Positions 49,279 through 61,264 of a stretch of 64,000 nt of DNA are shown here, one piece after another; position 1 is the stretch's first letter, and each line of letters starts with the position of its first letter. Source of the stretch: Rhizophagus irregularis (taxonomy: Eukaryota; Glomeromycota; Glomeromycetes; Glomerales; Glomeraceae); assembly GCF_026210795.1 (NCBI RefSeq), contig NC_089435.1:2790001-2854000 (forward strand), in the 5' to 3' direction. Both the position numbers and the translations under genes were made by a program. Below the pieces are notes generated by a model, which saw only the letters and a list, made by a program, of their open reading frames with translations, ran no database searches and was not told the DNA's origin.

Positions 49279-51480
49279 TTCTACGAGTAAGTTTTTTTTG
49301 GAATAACAGAAGGAAGTTTACTGAACTCCCTACTTTGCTGCGGCAAAAATTATCTTCTCGTCTTTTTATATCATTATTTCCTTTATAGTCTATATTTTAT
49401 GATTATATTTCTTTTTTTTTATTCGACATATGAAATTGTTGACAAATTTGTTATATTGAAATTTGTATTTTTAAAATTTATAATGTCAAACTAACAATTT
49501 AATAAAATTTGAAGCTCTTTTGATCTTTTTTAACTAACCGTTATTTTTATAAGATATTTCAATTATGCATTAAAAATTACGTGGATTAAAATGTTGATCG
49601 TATTAACTATAGCTTTTTTACGTCTTTTTATCTAGATAATTACATATGGTAAAATAAAAATGTGAACGCACTAAATTTAAATTATAAATAAATATATGGT
49701 AAATAAAATGAAATTACAAAGACTGAAAATAAAATTTGTTGAAATTTTTAAATAAATTATGTTTAACAGCTTTAGTTCTTATTTTTATTCCAAATTACAT
49801 TCACGACCAGAAATTATAATTTAAATAAATCATAAACTTTTATTCACATGACTAGTTTATATTTAAACATTAATAAATTTAAAATATATGTAATTTCATA
49901 ATGAACAACGTTAACACGAACCTGTTTTTAGAATAGACAAGGTGAAACATCAATATTGTAACTTTTTTGCAAATATTTAACTCACCCAGTTTTTTACTAT
50001 ACATATTGAAACTTAAAAATTAAAATGGGACATATATTACTTTTAGGCTAATAAATTTAATTCGAACTATGATAATTACTTACTAACCGTCATGGTATTT
50101 AGGCATCCACAAATTTTGTTGAGTTATGACTGGAATGATGGAAATGTTTATTAATTAAATCCCAAAATTGAAGATGATCTAAATTCTTTATATTCCTTAT
50201 CGGGAAGGATTAAATTCAATATAAATGAAAAGAAAATTCATAATGTGCTGCCATCGGTTCAAATAAAGTTATAGTAAATTGTTTATTTTCTGCACTTCAA
50301 GCATCAATTTCAGAAAATGCATATAAACAACATAAAGAAATGTTTTAACGCGCTTATATATTCATATTTCTTTGTTAATTTGTAAAAATTAGGTATGGGA
50401 AACGAAATTCCACGTATGTTTGATCTGCTGATAGTGTTAATTTTAGCCACAAAATTCCATTGACCGACTGATCATTTTTTTAGATTTGTAATCATTTGTA
50501 ATCATCCGGACCATGTCTTCTGTCGTTATTATATGTAATACGAGCTAATTCCACGTCAGATCCAATGGGCGAAAATTAGTATAACCTAAAATTTTATCTG
50601 TCAACCCTCGGAATTATTTGCCCGAATAATAAGATCAAGTCCGAGTTTGCGCAAAATAATCATGTAGATCTTGACTTTTATGGATAATCCGGGTCAAATT
50701 TTATTACTTTTTTTAGGTAATGACAGACACTATCTTAATTCCGACCCTGAAGAAATGCGTACAACGAAGGACCTGATTTCCTATGGGTCTTAATGGCGCA
50801 GCGAGAGACCTAAAGTTGTTCATGTGTTACCGTGATACGAAATTTAGACTTTATTATATTTAGTAAGGACAAAGAAAGGAATAATTAAAGTAACGCAAAA
50901 TAACGCCTTTTTAATTCTACCAAAACATATAATAAAATGGATAAATTCGTATATTTAATAAATAAACTCGTATAATGTTTTTTAATAAATAAATTCATAT
51001 AATGTTTTTTTTTAGTTTATATAATATTTTTTTAATAAATAAATTTAATAAATTCGGGTATATATATTTTTTTAATAAAATCCGGATAATATAGATATAT
51101 ATTTTAATAAAAATTCGGATATATCAGATATATTTTTAATAAAATATGGATACATATATATATATGTATATATTGATAAATTATTTCAGCTAATCACAAA
51201 AATTGGCCTCCTGAACAATATATACGAATAATAAATATTTCCTTGATGTTAATATATGGTTAGCTCTCGGATTTTTGATGCAGATCATGATCAAATTTTT
51301 TTTTTGTTCTATATAAATGACCATTGTTCATAATATTGAAATATTGATATCAATATCAATATCACAAAAATGCGTGATCTGTATATGGCGTCAACGTATT
51401 ACGAGGGTTGAAGAGGGTCAAAACATATTACAAGACAATACAAGCTTGCTCTCATGTTTTCATGAAATATTGAGAGAAAT
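49279..51480. other. Spacer with degenerate repeats
   Basis: No supported gene. At 50690-50770 there is a stretch (AATGACAGACACTATCTTAA, then CCGACCCTGAAGAAATGCG) resembling DNA upstream of the kinase-Sel1 gene at 16190-16230. A degenerate tandem array lies at 50935-51180. Confidence 0.45.
50935..51180. repeat. Degenerate AT-rich tandem repeat
   Basis: Seven or so imperfect copies of a unit of about 30-38 bp built from TTTTTTAATAAATAAATTCG and TATAAT words. Confidence 0.6.
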
Positions 51481-51729
51481 ATGATATGGCTATACTTCAT
51501 AGCCTTTCCTCACTATGGTATATATATCAGTCAAACCTTATGGTTTGAACCTGCAAGAAAATTTCTTTCTTTCGCTACACCGCCAACAGCCGATGAAGAA
51601 AACGTATACCAAAGTTATTTTCGTGAAAAGTTCTTGTCACAGCTAGAAGGGGATAATTACGTCAAAGCTGTTGACAGGCATTCAAAAAAATTTCTCGAGT
51701 TGTTACTTCAGATAATGTTGATGGTCTAA
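51481..51729 (+). CDS. Short hypothetical ORF fragment
   Basis: 82 residues with protein-like composition after residue 20 (FEPARKFLSFATPPTADEEN; YFREKFLSQLEGDNYVKAVD). I do not recognise the family. It has no partner exon that I can find, so it may be the remnant of a larger gene. An ATG-containing 5' part with aromatic residues looks unrelated to the rest. Confidence 0.25.
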   Translation: MIWLYFIAFPHYGIYISQTLWFEPARKFLSFATPPTADEENVYQSYFREKFLSQLEGDNYVKAVDRHSKKFLELLLQIMLMV

Positions 51730-53115
51730 CTGTGCTGAGTCTGGTGGCCTATATATAAAGGTATACTGTGTTTTGTGGTGAAGAGTGGTCGAACTGGGCC
51801 TAAAGCGTGATCGTATTATACTGTCCTATAAATATGTGCAGTTGGTCTAATCAGGCCTATCTGTATGGCAACAATGATGATACAATTCATTCATTCATTT
51901 TTTTATTTCAAAACAAGTTACAAGACCAGTAAGGGTAATATCCTAATGGGGTGGCGGAATTGATTTAATTGGAGTAATCGTCTTATTGAATCTGGAGCTT
52001 TGATAGTTCAGAAGGAACCTATGTTTTAATTGTTATTGGACAAATAAAAGAATATTGTAAAGAAGATATTTCATCAGAAAAATATGAGGAGGAGTAAAAT
52101 TCGTTGTCCAATGCAAGAATTTTACAATGGACAAAGTAAATGGCTACCTTGTTAGAGATTTATTATCTAATACTAAAGTCAATAATTATTCAGGGAGGAT
52201 TATCAAATTATCCTCCTGATACTCTAGGAATTTTTATTACACAAAGTCATCACTTGAGTTAGCAAGAAGTTCAGTTTATAATATATTACTACTAAATATA
52301 ACAAATTTTAATTAAACGGTTTACATTGTATGTGAACAGAAAAGTAAAGAAGCGCTCAAGTGATGACTGTGATATCATTACGATTGAAAATACCAAATTC
52401 GAAAATATTGAAGTTGAAGAAGGCTCCACTTTATCCTTATTTGGAATCGAAATAAAGGGCAAAGTGATCTTAAATAATATAAAATTCAAAAATGTAACAA
52501 TGAAACAAAGAAATCTTTTTTTAAAATTTTAAATTTAATAAAAAAAGTTATTTACTTTCTAAAAGTTAATAAAACAACAATAAAAATATGCTTATTGATG
52601 TTACTTTTTTTATTAAAAGATATTACGAAATTTTTTAAAGCTTTAATACAAAATATTGTACAATAACAAACATTAACAGTCATTGAATAATATATTTTCT
52701 CATTTACATTATGTAAGCGATCTATTCGCAATTTTTTTTTTACAATAGTTCGTAAATAATAAAGTACTGTGAAATTTATAAATTCATTACAAAAACAATT
52801 TTGTATAAGTAGTTTATTGTTACATTGTTACAAAAAAAATTTTTTTTTATCTTAAAAAATTCCATTGTAGCTTTAAAAAATTACATCCTCTAGAAAAGAG
52901 AATCTCACTAATTAATATGAAAAAAAAATTCTCAGAAAAATTAATTATAACGATCTATTGTCACAAAAAATAAATAAATACAGTAAGTAATTGTGTTAGT
53001 CTATTTATATTGGGCTTGATACAAAAATAATAATATTATTATTAATAATAAGAATCGGGAAAAAAGGCAGTTGCCGTGACGCAGCAACATTGATCTGATC
53101 ACCGATCCAAACCTA
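51730..53115. other. Spacer, possibly with gene debris
   Basis: 51720-51880 has degenerate GTGGTCTAACTGGGCCTA-like repeats. A 68-codon frame at 52326-52532 (ITIENTKFENIEVEEGS) is protein-like but short and unrecognised. The rest is A+T-rich. Confidence 0.35.
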
Positions 53116-53760
53116 AATGGTGAAAGAATGTATTCGGGAAAAAAAATTCGGTTTTGAAAGAAAAAAAACCAAACCAAAAAGGAAAGGGAAAAAATTTTTC
53201 GGATTGGAAAAAAGCCAACCGGAAAATAACAAAAAAAAAAATTTTGTGGGGAGGGACAAAGAGGAAAATCGGGTCAAAAAAAGAAACCGAAAAGGAAAAA
53301 GAAAGAAAAAATAAAAAAAATTCGAAAGAAAAAGAAAAAAAAATTTGGGAAAAGAAAAAGGATAAAGAAAGAAATCGGTTTTAAAAAAAAAATAAGTACC
53401 GAAAAAAATTCTGAAAATAAGGACAATAATTTGGTTCAAAAAGACCGAAAAAAAATTCAAAAAAAATTAATAATATGGTCAAAAAAAAAAACTAATAATA
53501 ATTTTTCGGTTTTGGAAAAAAACCCAAATCTAAATGGTGAAATGAAAAAGAGGAAAAAAAACGAAACTTTTTTTTTTTTAAAAAAAAAGGAAAAGAAAAA
53601 GGTTGGTGCTTTGAAAGAGAAAAGAGGAAATTTGAAAAAAAAAGAAGGAACCATTTGTAAAAGATCGTTCCAAGAAAAAAAAATGAAAATTAAAAATAAG
53701 GGAACCGAAAAAATCCGATTAAAATTTCATTAACTGGAATGTACATGACTTGCCGATCAA
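53116..53760. repeat. Purine-rich low-complexity dispersed repeat, copy 2
   Basis: Matches copy 1 (3862-4330) in word order: GATAAAGAAAGAAATCGGTT, AATAAGTACCGAAAAAAA, GGACAATAATTTGGTTC, AATATGGTC, and then TTTCATTAACTGGAATGTAC at the right edge. It extends further left than copy 1. Several long open frames rich in Lys on plus and Phe on minus are composition artefacts. Confidence 0.7.
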
Positions 53761-53779
53761 GCGGGTCTTAACTATAAAG

Positions 53780-54117
53780 AATACGGATCAGCAATTCAAT
53801 TGGGGAAAAAAAATTCCATTATTCTAGTTGATTTGTATTTTTTGTAACTAGAAAAGCCATTTTCATCGTCAGGATTTTGATAATAACAAGAATTATCTAG
53901 ATTGGAGTAATGATAAGAACCGCCAGAAACTGGTGTATCTCCACGATGAGTCTCTAAACCCTACGAAAGTTTTCACTTATCTAAAGACCTGGGATACAAA
54001 ACATTTATTTCCTTAATCATTAACGTCTCTATAAACGTTATCGTTACTATTTGAAGGTTAAGTTTGAGAAGAAGAATTATTATTTGAAGTTGAGAAAGTA
54101 TTAGGGTTTGTAGACAT
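53780..54117 (-). pseudogene. Decayed small Ser/Tyr/Asn-rich gene, copy 1
   Basis: From the ATG at 54117 the minus strand reads MSTNPNTFSTSNNNSSSQT and then a stop; farther on a frame reads GDTPVSGGSYHYSNLDNS and CYYQNPDDENGFSSYK. The same layout recurs at 54742-55016. Stops and shifts make it a relic, or there may be unspotted introns. It resembles fungal low-complexity Tyr/Ser/Gly proteins with a (S/Y)YYxNxDGS motif; function unknown. Confidence 0.5.
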
Positions 54118-54741
54118 GATTTTGTATCACAAATTATTTGAATAATATTTTTTTTTTCGTTTCTTACCGTAAGTAAGAGATTTTATGATGGGATAAAGAA
54201 ATTTTCACACGTTCAGTTACAAAAAAAAAAATAATAACCCCTAATTACACATCATAAAACAGGAAACTCGCTTTGTACAATATAACCAAATTGCGTTATT
54301 GATTTTATAGAATGTTTAATATTTTGTAGGCGATGATTTTATTATTACACATTGTTTTGATCACGATGTTCTTTCATATACTGTAATAAGTAACTTAGTT
54401 AATTTATTGCATAGAATATGACCATTATGATGTTTCTAAAAAAGTTGTGTTAGCGAGTTACACACTTACACTTGCGCGAGCAGAATTGTGTACCTAGTGA
54501 CATAAATGTACTTTTATAAAAATTTCATTGATAAAAATTTTCTAAACTTACTAGATATGGTTTTTACAATCAAATTTTCTATAATCAAAATTTTAAAAGT
54601 ACCCCCAATGATGGTATGCGCAAAAGTAGTCGTTACTGCCTATTCTAAAATGATATACAGCAGTACATACGTCGTGAAAAAATAAATAAATGAAAGAATG
54701 CATGTCAAAAAAAAATAACAGAAACTTCATTATCGAAAAAT

Positions 54742-55016
54742 ATAATACTTAAAATTCTTCGTAATAAGAATTTCCTTTTCCATCGGTATAAATATTTCGA
54801 ACCGTCGGAATTTTGATAATAATCATAAGAACCATCTTTGTTGGAGTAGCGATAAGCACCGCCGGATGCTACTGAATTCCAAGATATTGAATCCATTTGC
54901 TTCCTTTTCATTAACGCCACTATAATCGTTATCTTTATTATATGAAGGTTAAACTTGAGATGAAGATGATGGAGTGTTATATTTGAAGTTGAGGATTTAT
55001 TTGAATCTGTAGACAT
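54742..55016 (-). pseudogene. Small Ser/Tyr/Asn-rich gene, copy 2
   Basis: Minus-strand ATG at 55016 gives MSTDSNKSSTSNITLHHLHL; the frame later reads ASGGAYRYSNKDGSYDYYQN and SDGSKYLYRW. The start and the GGxYxYSNxDxSxxYYQNxD part are shared with copy 1 about 900 bp away, so the two are tandem paralogues. The middle (residues about 20-45) is in a different frame from that implied by copy 1. The open frame continues to 54705, but the last residues do not match anything. Possible gene, more likely a relic. Confidence 0.45.
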
Positions 55017-55046
55017 TTGGATAATATTTTCGCTTTTTATTGTCAA

Positions 55047-56469
55047 GCAAGAGATTTTTTTTAAAAAAAAAAAAATGCTCGTTTCTTTATTGCATGTAAG
55101 AGAGAAACAATTTATTATTTAATGAAATTATGATGCACCAATAAGGAAGCGTCAAAAAAGAAGAAATGGCATAAACAAAAGCGTTTTTCCATGTTATTAT
55201 TATAGAATTGAGGTTAAATGAACAGTAGTCAGTAGGGTTAATATATTACTCATTAGGGAACATCGAAGATAAAGGATGTGGTTTTTTGACTGCTACGACA
55301 GATATTGTATCACGTTGGGAATTACTTTATACTATCATACAATTGCATAATTATTATTGATATTTTTCCTATACTAAATAACATGTAAAAGTTAAAAAGT
55401 TAAACTGGAAATAGTTCAATCAATAGTTTATCGTATTTTTTGCTTTATGCAAATTTTTTAGTTGAGCTCTGTTTTGTTTCTTTTTTGTTTTGTATTCTTT
55501 TCGGTTGACTATTTATTTTGTCAGCTCAATTTTATACGTTTTTTATTTTTATTTCCTTTTCCTTCTCATTTTTCTTGATCTTCATTTTTTTTTTGTTTTT
55601 CTTCACCCTTAATTCTTAGAGATGCTTGCATGGGATGTAATTATCTTTGTTTTCGTTATTTTAACTATTAGAAATGATCTAATTAAAAATAGGTTCGTTT
55701 ATACTTTTTATAAATATATAAAATTAGAAATATTATTACATATATATATATTTTTTTTTGTTGCTTCAACAATATCTAATGACTGTTATTTGTCTTTTTT
55801 TATAGCTAAAAAAAATTGTAATTGTTATATGCAGTAATACTTTTTTCATTCTTGATAAATGAACAAAATTAGCCAATCGAAATATTTTGAAATCACGTGA
55901 TACAATAAGCTAATAAACGTCCTTTATTTATATAAAATGGATAAAACTATGAAACATATCAAATAAAAATCCATAAATTATTAATTTAATTATCAATTTT
56001 AAAACGCTTTCCTACAATAAATCAATATATTAGCTGTTATTCAATATTATTATATAAATTAATAAAGCCTTAATATTTACCTTGATCTGAAGTTTCAATT
56101 TGTAATACTTTAGTAATATTACGCTTTTTTGATTCACTAATAAAAATTGTATTTTATTAAGATAAAATAATGCTAAAATTAGAAAATACACACTTAAAGT
56201 TTGTACAGTATAATTTAATATCAATACCTTATTTCTATATCAAGATCTTGTTCCTTAGTATTATATTTAAACTGATTTTAAAATTAACTATTCATAATAT
56301 CATTTTATATAATTCAGTAACTTACCTCCATTGTCTTCAATTAATATATTATCTAAAATAATAAAAAATACCTATTAATTTCAAACATAAACTTTTTTTT
56401 GAAGCAAATAATACATACCTTGTTTTATACTAAATGATCTCATTGAAGATAAATTAGAAATCATATGGC
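55047..56469. other. Spacer including possible 3' exons of the kinase relic
   Basis: Mostly T-rich. On the minus strand, pieces at 56326-56356 (NILIEDNG), about 56224-56252 (DLDIEI) and about 56081-56140 (ESKKRNITKVLQIETSDQ) are bounded by AG and GT and may be former 3' exons of the kinase gene at 56470-57660. One junction does not keep frame. Confidence 0.35.
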
Positions 56470-57660
56470 TTAGTGGTCTACTAGTACTGTATATACAGCA
56501 CCAGAATGTGGTTTTTCACTGAATTCAGGACCAAGTTGTTTCAACTGTATTAATTCTAATCTTTTTTGTTCTGCCTGTTTGAATATTTCTACATATTTAT
56601 TCTTATGATACCAATTATTAAAACCTTCTATAATTTCAGTAATTAAAGGTCTTTTTGAAGGATTAGAATCCCAGCATCTTTTCATTAAATTAGCAAAACA
56701 TTCAGGAGTATCTTTTGTAATTTCAGGTTGTTTCCCATCAATAATTTTATAAATCAGATCAACGTCATGATCAATATGAGCAAAAGGTTTACAACCTGTT
56801 GTTAATTCCCACATAATCATACCTATACTATAAACATCTGATTCTTTTGAAATTGCACCACCCTTAAATATTTCTGGTGCAATATAGGGTGTTACTCCAT
56901 ATACTTCATTATTTAATAAACTATAATTTGCAGGTAATGATAATCCTAAATCACAAATTAACCATGTTTGATGCGCTAACAATATATTTCCACTATGAAA
57001 ATCCCGATGTATAAAATGGTTTTATGAATTACATTTAGTCTAAAATAAATAAATAATAATAATTAATATTATAAATTTTATAAATTTTAAATAATAATTA
57101 ATAAAAATAATAACACAAATACTGACCATTCTGAAATTTTCCATAAAGTATGCAGTTTTTTTTTCCATGCAATATCACTAGAATTCTTTTGCAAATGGTT
57201 ATGTAGATCTCCACCGCTTGCATACTTCATTACTAACATAAAATCCTTTGTTTCAATATCTTGTGTAATACCATAAACTTCAATGATATATTCCAAACTA
57301 TAACATTGGAAAAGTGCTTTTACCTAAATATATATATGTATATTAATTATCAAAATTAATTTAATAGATGTAATAAAACATATAGATATAATAAACCGAT
57401 AGCAAAAATCAATTACCTCGTTTAAGAAATATTTACTGATGTTTTGTGAATTCAAAAATCTTTTTACAGCAACATCTTGACCTAACCAAGTCGCCTTATA
57501 GATAATACCAAATCCTCCTTCTGCAACATACTTAAACTTTGTAATTTGAGTATGTGGAATTTCATTTATTAATAGCTGGTTTGTTTTAGAATTAAGGAAT
57601 ATTTTTCTAACATGGTCATATATATCTAATATATCTTTCGTTAGGTTGAAAACTGCTTCA
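56470..57660 (-). pseudogene. TKL-like protein kinase relic
   Basis: Coding blocks on the minus strand give a recognisable kinase. Block 1 (about 57660-57417) has FKYVAEGGFGIIYKATW and DVAVKRF and ends in FLNE at a GT donor. Block 2 (57323-57127) has LEYIIEVYGITQD and LVMKYASGGDLHNHL. Block 3 has the IHRDFHSGN catalytic loop, CDLGLS (DLG in place of DFG), YGVTPYIAPEIF, SDVYSIGMIMWELTTG and CWDSNPSKRP. Damage is visible: the 2/3 junction gives no open codon, one base is missing just before HRD (about 57011-57020), and a 5-nt insertion near 56489 ends the frame where relatives continue with SRPLS. No start codon is found for block 1. This is a different subfamily from the kinase-Sel1 genes. Pseudogene is likely. 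Confidence 0.75.
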
Positions 57661-57799
57661 CATGATGATTTTTGTCATGTAATTACTATTTTTTTAGTTA
57701 ATTTTATTGTGCAACATGCCACAAAATGATAATAGTATTTACGTACTTTAACAAGAATTATTCCTTCTTTCTTCTAATAAAAAGAAAAATAAAGGAAAA

Positions 57800-58850
57800 A
57801 TACCAAAATTAAATAGAGATGTTCTATATTTGATATTTGAAGAATTACAATATGATAATAAAAGGATACTTTACTTAAGTCTTAAAATTTATTAAAACCG
57901 GGAAATGAGAAATCATTATTAAATGTAATTATTTAAAATCATGGATCTAAAAGTAATTTTTAAAAATTATTGATAATTCTTACCGTATTATAAAATCTCT
58001 ATCAGTGATTAGAAATACACTTTTTTATACCCTTTTCACATAATTATCAAATACATTTTATTCCTGGAACCAAACATCTCTTTTCAGAATTAGAATCCCT
58101 TAATTGTAGTACTGTTATAGATAAGAATGATTTGTTTTGGTTATAAGAAATTCGTCAATCTATTAAAGATCTTGTGATCGAATCATCTACAAAAATAATG
58201 CTGGAATTGCAAAATTGATTGATTGTAATACATTGAATCATCTTGCGAAATATTTGAAAATACATTATTTAAACATGCAAATACTATCCAACATCTCGGA
58301 TGACGACTACATCAGAATTGAAAATTTTATAAAAGGTTATGATAAGTTCGGACCACATTTATGGCTATAATCTAAATATTTTACATTACTTAAGATTGTA
58401 TCTTTAATATTCTAATTTTTAACAGAAAACATAAAGCTATCATAAGTTTCATCCATATATATTGGGTTTACCATCTCATAATCATGAAATCTTTAGGAAT
58501 AAGCCCATCTCGACTTCCTCTTAACAATAATTCAAATCTATATCTGATATGGTATGATTCCATATAATAATCATCATTAATAACCACTTATTAACTAATA
58601 TTGAAATGTTGAAATTATATTAAAATCAATAATTTTTAAATCAATAATTTGGAAAATACCAATCTTAATTTAATTTTTCTTAGTCTTAAACGTTGTATTT
58701 TTTGACATACTATTAGGTTCCAAAATAAGTATTCTTCATAGAATTGGTGGTCTAAAGTTTTTGATATGTTCCAACTTTTTGCGAAATTCTCTAGATGATA
58801 AACTAAAAAATCTAATTAAAAACAAACAGTGTTGTAAAATATTTTTCATC
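57800..58850 (+). pseudogene. F-box protein gene relic C
   Basis: Starts with IPKLNRDVLYLIFEELQYDN, an F-box N-terminus typical of the glomeromycete family except that the initiator codon is ATA at 57800-57802. Farther on, PGTKHLFSELESLNCSTVID and KNDLFWL followed by a stop match the usual LRR-like part (hLFSELesLnCst). Many stops and indels follow. It lies head to head with the kinase relic (57660). Confidence 0.65.
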
Positions 58851-59726
58851 ATTTTAAATCATTATCTGACCTATCTGACAAAGTTATAGGATCTGAACTG
58901 AACTAATTCTGTCTGTTGCTTTCATTCAATAAACTAATTAATATAAATTGTAATAAATTATAAATAATATTATACAATAATCTAACAAGAACTTTGGAAA
59001 GATGTCGATGTTTTCGACATCTAAAGTTGATATTAAAATGCAGATCAATGAATCGGAAAAAATACGGCCCGAAAAAAAACCAAGTTAAAATGATCAACAA
59101 TTCTGCACCATAATTTTATTAGAACAAAAAAATTTTGCTCCTTAAATTTTGTCATGACTGATATAAAACTATACTATATTGGTAAATGATTTTAATCAAA
59201 CGAAATTATTTACCATCATTTCAAGTAATTTGCCTATACTACATTAGCGTACAAATCAATAAATTTATTAGATTCTAAGAATTTTTCACTTTTTTTTTTC
59301 GTATAATACTTTTTCGAAAGTGCAATAAAAAAATTTTATCTGAATACTTTTCATGGTTTCTATAAATACCCCATTACGCGATCGGCAAAATCATGGTGCC
59401 TAAATCCGTGAGTTGAAATCATTTAATCCTATTTCGAAATTGTAATTATATAATAAGATTACGAGATGAGTACTTTCTTTAAATCATCAAAATATTAATT
59501 TAGACCTGTTGTACAGTATTAAGTAAATAAAAATTTTCACCAATAATAATCATGGCGTGGACCAATGAAAATCATCTGCATTATCTGCATTGATTGCGTA
59601 ATTTCGTTACACATTTTTAATCCAACTTAATAAATGATCGTCTTTCGGAACACGGAACACAAACAAATACATCAATTAATCGTTTCTCTTTTTTTTTTGT
59701 TAATATTGTCATTTATATACATTATA
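58851..59726. other. A+T-rich spacer
   Basis: 5' region of the BTB-TLD gene. No other gene seen. Confidence 0.45.
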
Positions 59727-61264
59727 ATGGTTAATGATATTTTACAAAAATTATCGCAAAATTTACTTGAAATTTTGGATGATGATGAATATTACGATAT
59801 TACTATTGAAGTTGGTGACGACCCTCATGTAAAAATATTCAAAGCACATATGGCCATATTATACTTTCGTTCTTATTATTTTCGAAGAGTTTTGTCAGCC
59901 TATAAAAAGAAAAATGATGGAACTTTGACACATATTAAATTACCAAAAATTTTACCCGAAACTTTTCAAATAATTTTAAGGTGAGATAATTTAATTATTA
60001 TTGTTTATAATATTTTTTTTTCTTTTTTTTTCAGTTTAACGAAACGTTCTTATTTTTTAGGTATATTTATGGTGGAGTAGTTTCTTTAGATGAATATGAT
60101 GCTCCATATATTATCAAAATCTTGGTCTCCGCTAGTGAACTTAATCTTCAAGAATTTATTAATATTCTACAATCCTTTTTGATTGAAAACAAATCGGAAT
60201 GGATAGAACTAAATTTTAGTGACGTATATGAATTGAGTTTTGAAAACAGTTCTTTTTCGGATCTTCAAAAATATTGTAATGATTTAATATCAAATGATCC
60301 TGATAAAATATTTAGATCATTAAATTACTCTGCAACTTCAGAAAAAGTTTTGATCTCACTTATTCAAAGTGAAAAGTTTCAAATTAAAGAAATTCAAGTA
60401 TGGGAATTTATACTTAAATGTGGACTTACTCGAAATCCGGAACTTCCATCAGATCCTAAAATGTTCTCAGATGATGATTTTAATACTTTAAAGAATAGAA
60501 TACAACAATATGTTCCATTTATTAATTTTTACAATTTAACTTCTGAAGAATTTTTAAACAAAGTGTATCCTTATAAAAAAATTTTATCAGAGGAATTATT
60601 TGATAAATTAATTTTTCATTTTATGAATCCTAATAAGCAATCTAAGCAATCTGAGCAATCTGAAGAAACTAGTATTGGCAAACCTGAAGAAACCAAAGAA
60701 ACCAATATTGACTCTAATATCATCACACTCAAACATGCTGAATTAATTTTAAAATGGATTGATGAGAATAATCCAGGTTACTTACCTTTAGCGCTTACAA
60801 GATGGATTTATAAGGATACTACAGATATTAAGGAAAAGTTCAAGTTATTACTTCGTGGAACTCGTGATGGATTTACACCTGAAAAATTTCATGAAATCTG
60901 TGATAATCAATCCCATACTTTAACAATTATTAAAGTGCAAGATAGTAATGAAATTCTTGGAGGATATAATCCTGTTGCATGGAAATCTGATAATAGTTAT
61001 GGTGCTACTAAAGATAGTTTTATATTCTCTTTTAAGGATAATAATAATATTGAAAATCACATTTTGAGTCGTGTAAAGTTTGAATTTGAATTAACTGCTA
61101 CATACAACTCTGTTGAGAATGGATCATCATTTAGTGGTAGTGACCTTAATTTACGTGATAAAATTGGTAGTTGTAGTCAAAGGAGTTATGAAAATAAGAT
61201 CAGAGAAACTGCTGATAATTTTTTAGTAGAGGAGTATGAAGTATTTCAAATCAAAAGAAATTGA
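59727..61264 (+). CDS. BTB/POZ and TLD domain protein
   Basis: Exons 59727-59980 and 60061-61264 with an 80-nt GT-AG intron encode about 485 residues. Residues about 15-120 form a BTB domain (YYDITIEVGDDPHVKIFKAH, MAILYFRSYYFRRVLS, KLPKILPETFQIILRYIYGG). A BACK-like helical region follows (EKVLISLIQSEKFQIKEIQV; WEFILKCGL). After a Glu/Ser/Lys linker (about 275-300), a TLD domain occupies the C-terminal part (LLLRGTRDGFTPEKFHEICD, TIIKVQDSNEILGGYNPVAW, KDSFIFSF). BTB parts usually bind cullin-3 or self-associate; TLD domains are linked to oxidation resistance and V-ATPase regulation. This pair is a heavily expanded family in Rhizophagus. The start is chosen at the ATG before the BTB fold; an upstream in-frame ATG at 59634 would add a hydrophobic leader not seen in the family. 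Confidence 0.9.

Noticed and set aside
53113..53733. Overlapping Lys-rich and Phe-rich open frames
   Set aside because: Same composition artefact in repeat copy 2; frames on both strands are open only because stops are rare in such sequence.
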